Assembly: GCA_900768705.1 (NCBI GenBank)
Contig: CAAGEB010000196.1
Coordinates: 1 to 7,030, forward strand
DNA: 7,030 bases
DNA from: Oscillospiraceae bacterium
Lineage (GTDB): Bacteria; Bacillota; Clostridia; Oscillospirales; Ruminococcaceae
Reading direction: 5' to 3'
Of the stretch, positions 4,722 to 7,030 are shown piece by piece; the stretch's first letter is position 1, and each line of letters begins with the position of its first letter. The position numbers and the translations under genes were made by a program. The notes beneath the pieces were generated by a model, which worked only from the letters and a program-made list of their open reading frames with translations, made no database searches and was not told the DNA's origin.

Positions 4722-5558
4722 ATGAATGTTACAGAAATCAGGGTCGCTGAATGCGTACCCTTTGAGAATTATCCGTTCAAAATACAGGATAATTCCGATA
4801 TGGAAATGCTGATTGCCAGCATAAAGGAAAGCGGTGTGCTGATACCGATAGTGGTACGCCCGAAAGATAAGGAGTATGAAATCCTGTCGGGTCACAGAAG
4901 AATTTATGCGTGCAAAATGGCAGGGATCGACAAAGTCCCTGCCATTATCCGTGAGCTTTCCAGAGATGAAGCGGTCATCTTTATGGTGGATTCCAATCTT
5001 CATCGTGAGGGGCTGTTACCCTCCGAAAAAGGATTTGCCTACAAGATGAAGCTGGAGGCAATGAAACATCAGGGGCGGACTTCTGACCAAGTTGGTCAGA
5101 AGTTAATCTCCGTTCAGGCGCTTGCCGATTCTTCTTCGGACAGTAAAACACAGGTACAGAGATATATCCGACTGACCTTTTTGGAAAAGCCATTGCTTGA
5201 CTTGGTGGACGAGGGGCGCATTGCCCTGACTCCTGCGGTGGAGCTTTCCTATTTACTGCCCGAAGAACAAAGGAACTTAATCGAAACCATAGAAAGCGAG
5301 GACTGCACCCCCTCTCTTTCTCAGTCGGTCAGAATGCGAAAACTGAGTAATGACGGATTGCTGACAATGGATAAGATATTCGAGATTATGACTGAGGTCA
5401 AGGGCAATCAGGTGGAGGTTTTGAAGATACCGACCGACAGAGTGCGGCAGTATTTCAAGCCGAACACCACCTACAAGCAGATGGAAGATTATATCGTAAA
5501 GGCATTGGAGCACTATGCGCTTTACCTGAAAAGACAGAGAAACAGAGACAGCCGATAA
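4722..5558 (+). CDS. ParB/Spo0J/RepB-like protein
   Basis: This 278-residue protein has a ParB-type N-terminal domain: IASIKESGVLIPIVVRP (31-47), EILSGHRRIYACKMAG (53-68, with the GxRR box), VPAIIREL (72-79) and the DSNLHRE plus LLPSEKGFAYKMK stretch (90-110). A helix-turn-helix follows (about VQALADSSSDSKTQVQRYIRL, 131-151). The C-terminal ~100 residues (about 175-275) are not a standard Spo0J dimer domain that I recognise. Likely role: binding to sites on the element for partition or gene control. No parA-like ATPase is visible nearby, so orphan-type regulation is as likely as true segregation (inference). Its ATG directly follows the mobV stop, with AAAGGA (4704-4709) upstream. Residues 120-127 (TSDQVGQK) are encoded by a 25-bp palindrome and sit like an insert between conserved blocks. 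Confidence 0.87.
   Translation: MNVTEIRVAECVPFENYPFKIQDNSDMEMLIASIKESGVLIPIVVRPKDKEYEILSGHRRIYACKMAGIDKVPAIIRELSRDEAVIFMVDSNLHREGLLPSEKGFAYKMKLEAMKHQGRTSDQVGQKLISVQALADSSSDSKTQVQRYIRLTFLEKPLLDLVDEGRIALTPAVELSYLLPEEQRNLIETIESEDCTPSLSQSVRMRKLSNDGLLTMDKIFEIMTEVKGNQVEVLKIPTDRVRQYFKPNTTYKQMEDYIVKALEHYALYLKRQRNRDSR
5079..5103. repeat. 25-bp perfect palindrome inside parB
   Basis: ACTTCTGACCAA (5079-5090) and TTGGTCAGAAGT (5092-5103) are exact reverse complements around the single base G5091. It codes for TSDQVGQK in the ParB-like protein. It could be a parS-like or operator site within the gene, or the trace of a small palindromic insertion. Confidence 0.75.
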
Positions 5559-5564
5559 CGGCTG
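5549..5564 (+). other. Small hairpin over the parB stop
   Basis: CAGCCG/CGGCTG with loop ATAA pairs perfectly over 6 bp and contains the parB stop codon (TAA 5556-5558). No T-run follows, so termination is unlikely. It may affect mRNA stability or translation of the next gene. Confidence 0.45.
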
Positions 5565-5587
5565 ATTATTGTAAAGGAGGTTTTTAG

Positions 5588-5806
5588 ATGAACAGAAACA
5601 GCAACAGACCTGTAATAGATATTCAGCGAATTCCCGTTGGTGAAAAGCCGCTTGAGGAGCTTGCGGCGGAGGTTTACGGCTGGCTTTTTCAGAGCAAAAG
5701 CACAGCGAAGTCATCAGACGGCACATTCGCAAACCGTAAAAAACAGTACTACAATGACAGTATAAAGATGATTTCAGGAGGAAAAGAAGATGACACAGCA
5801 GCTTAA
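5588..5806 (+). CDS. Unknown 72-residue protein ahead of the serine recombinase
   Basis: This small soluble protein begins MNRNSNRPVIDIQRIPVGEK and continues with a LEELAAEVYGWLF helix and a Lys-rich C-terminus. An excellent ribosome-binding site, AAAGGAGG (5573-5580), lies 7 nt before the ATG. It starts 29 nt after parB ends and overlaps the recombinase start by 17 nt, so it is part of the same run and probably coupled to recombinase translation. I do not recognise a family and see no HTH, Cys cluster or membrane segment. Being small and joined to a large serine recombinase gene makes a directionality or accessory factor conceivable, but nothing in the sequence proves it. Confidence 0.78.
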   Translation: MNRNSNRPVIDIQRIPVGEKPLEELAAEVYGWLFQSKSTAKSSDGTFANRKKQYYNDSIKMISGGKEDDTAA

Positions 5807-7030
5807 GAAGACAGCCCTTTATTGCAGGCTTTCCAAAGACGATGAAAGACAGGGTGAGAGCCTGTCCATTGAAACGCAAAAATCCATGCTCGTGCGCTAT
5901 GCACAGGAGAACGGACTGATACCCTATGAGATTTATGTGGATGACGGGTATTCGGGTTTGAACTTTGACAGACCGGACTTTCAGCGAATGATTGATGATG
6001 TTGCGACCGGCAAAATCGGTGTGGTCGTTGTTAAGGATTTAAGCCGTTTCGGTCGTGACCATATCGTTGTCGGGCAGTATCAGGAATTGTATTTTCCGTC
6101 CAAAAAGGTGCGTTTTATCGCATTAAACGACGGAATTGATACCCTGAACAGTCACAGCACCGACTATGCGGCACTGAAAAATGTAATCAACGAGTTTTAC
6201 AGCCGTGATACTTCAAGGAAGATAAAAGCCGCCTTCCGTTCCAGAGCGAAAGACGGAAAGTATCATTCCAAAACTGCGCCGTTTGGGTATCTCAAAGACC
6301 CGGACGATCACAATCATCTTATCCCTGACCCGGAAACCGCACCGGTGGTGGTCAAGATTTACGACCTTGTGTTGAAGGGCTGGGGCAATCACCGTATTCG
6401 TGATTATCTGAGGGAAACCAAAGTGCCGGTGCCGTCCTGGTATATGCACATCAGGGGCATTGAGGACAAATCCCATATGTTTCCCGATGAAGAATCCAAG
6501 TATATCTGGAGACCCGATACGCTTCGTCTTTTGATTAGAAACCGTGTTTACTGCGGTGACTGTGTTCTCTGCAAATCCGATACGGTTTTCAAGACCAAAA
6601 AACATTTTAAGACAGATGAAGCCGACTGGATTACGGTAGAAAATACCCACGAGCCTATTGTATCAAGAGAGACTTGGGAAAGAGCAAACGAGCTGGTTGC
6701 CGTTAAGCGCAGAGAATACAAGGAAACGCTGAAGGACGATTTGAATATCTTTTCCGGGCTTCTTAAATGCGCTGACTGCGGAAAGGCACTGAGCCGCAGA
6801 AAATACGGCTCCAACAGTTCCCATATGATTTATGTATGCGGAACCTATGCCACCTACGGCAGTCATAAATGCACTCAGCACAAAATTTTTGAGGAGGACT
6901 TAACGGCGGCAATGCTTGCCGATATACAGGAATTGTTTTCTGCCGTTAAAAAGGACAAGGCGAAGCTGATTGACCTGCTGATAAAGAACAAGGCAAAAAA
7001 CGAGGGTAAGGCTCTGAACACGAAAGACGC
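5790..7030 (+). CDS. Large serine recombinase, TnpX/TndX-like (3'-truncated by window)
   Basis: The window shows 413 codons of a large serine recombinase that would excise and integrate the element at att sites through a Ser-DNA link. The resolvase domain (about 6-155) has ALYCRLSKDD with nucleophile Ser15, the DDGYSGLNFDRP segment and KDLSRFGRD with Arg86 and Arg89. The recombinase domain (about 165-300) includes KTAPFGYLKDP and WRPDTLRLLIRNRVYCG. The zinc beta-ribbon has Cys327, Cys330 (KCADCGKAL), Cys350 and Cys361. A helical, Lys-rich segment follows from about 375 and probably leads into a coiled coil. Full-length relatives are usually 500-700 residues, so roughly the last third is missing. 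AGGAGG (5776-5781) is 8 nt from ATG 5790. All catalytic and zinc residues I looked for are present, so it appears functional as far as seen. With TnpV and MobV in the same window it points to a Tn4451-like mobilizable element. Confidence 0.93.
   Translation, partial: MTQQLKKTALYCRLSKDDERQGESLSIETQKSMLVRYAQENGLIPYEIYVDDGYSGLNFDRPDFQRMIDDVATGKIGVVVVKDLSRFGRDHIVVGQYQELYFPSKKVRFIALNDGIDTLNSHSTDYAALKNVINEFYSRDTSRKIKAAFRSRAKDGKYHSKTAPFGYLKDPDDHNHLIPDPETAPVVVKIYDLVLKGWGNHRIRDYLRETKVPVPSWYMHIRGIEDKSHMFPDEESKYIWRPDTLRLLIRNRVYCGDCVLCKSDTVFKTKKHFKTDEADWITVENTHEPIVSRETWERANELVAVKRREYKETLKDDLNIFSGLLKCADCGKALSRRKYGSNSSHMIYVCGTYATYGSHKCTQHKIFEEDLTAAMLADIQELFSAVKKDKAKLIDLLIKNKAKNEGKALNTKD

Overview
The window looks like part of a mobilizable, integrative element of a gut-type clostridium (Firmicutes; Oscillospiraceae/Lachnospiraceae-like). 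The grounds are a Gram-positive C-terminal wall anchor of the SPxTG type, strong AGGAGG ribosome-binding sites, a TnpV-family protein, a MobV relaxase and a large serine recombinase of the TnpX/TndX kind. All recognised genes are on the + strand. The species cannot be fixed from sequence alone.

Layout. Positions 2-811 are the 3' end of a secreted, wall-anchored, Cys-rich repeat protein, either cargo or the flanking host gene. A hairpin with a T-run (850-894) ends it, and the 3' arm of that hairpin is also the ribosome-binding site of tnpV (895-1284). tnpV overlaps a 46-residue ORF (1271-1411), and a strong terminator closes that unit (1439-1488). About 700 bases without a convincing gene follow: an inverted repeat (1611-1660), an AT-rich array of five imperfect units of about 64-81 bp (1667-2003), and a hairpin-bearing leader (2042-2186). 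Next come a small Cys-containing protein (2187-2369) and a RepA-like AAA/RecA-fold ATPase (2359-3393), which overlap.

The gap 3394-3737 has no credible gene but is densely structured. It holds a probable MOBV-type oriT with a recognisable nick region (3418-3453), several hairpins including two related ones exactly 58 nt apart, and an 8-bp dyad just before mob. Then comes a tightly packed cluster: MobV relaxase (3738-4721), ParB-like protein (4722-5558), a 72-residue unknown (5588-5806) and a large serine recombinase (5790 onward, cut by the window end).

How it may work together (inference). The serine recombinase excises and inserts the element. The MobV relaxase nicks the oriT at about 3446/3447 and leads the strand into a recipient using another element's conjugation pore, since no type IV secretion genes are visible here. 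The RepA-like ATPase and the AT-rich array could give autonomous replication of the excised circle, and the ParB-like protein could stabilise it or regulate it. The most interesting parts are the two structured non-coding regions: the AT-rich array, and the oriT followed by a run of hairpins that would be in the first DNA to enter the recipient.
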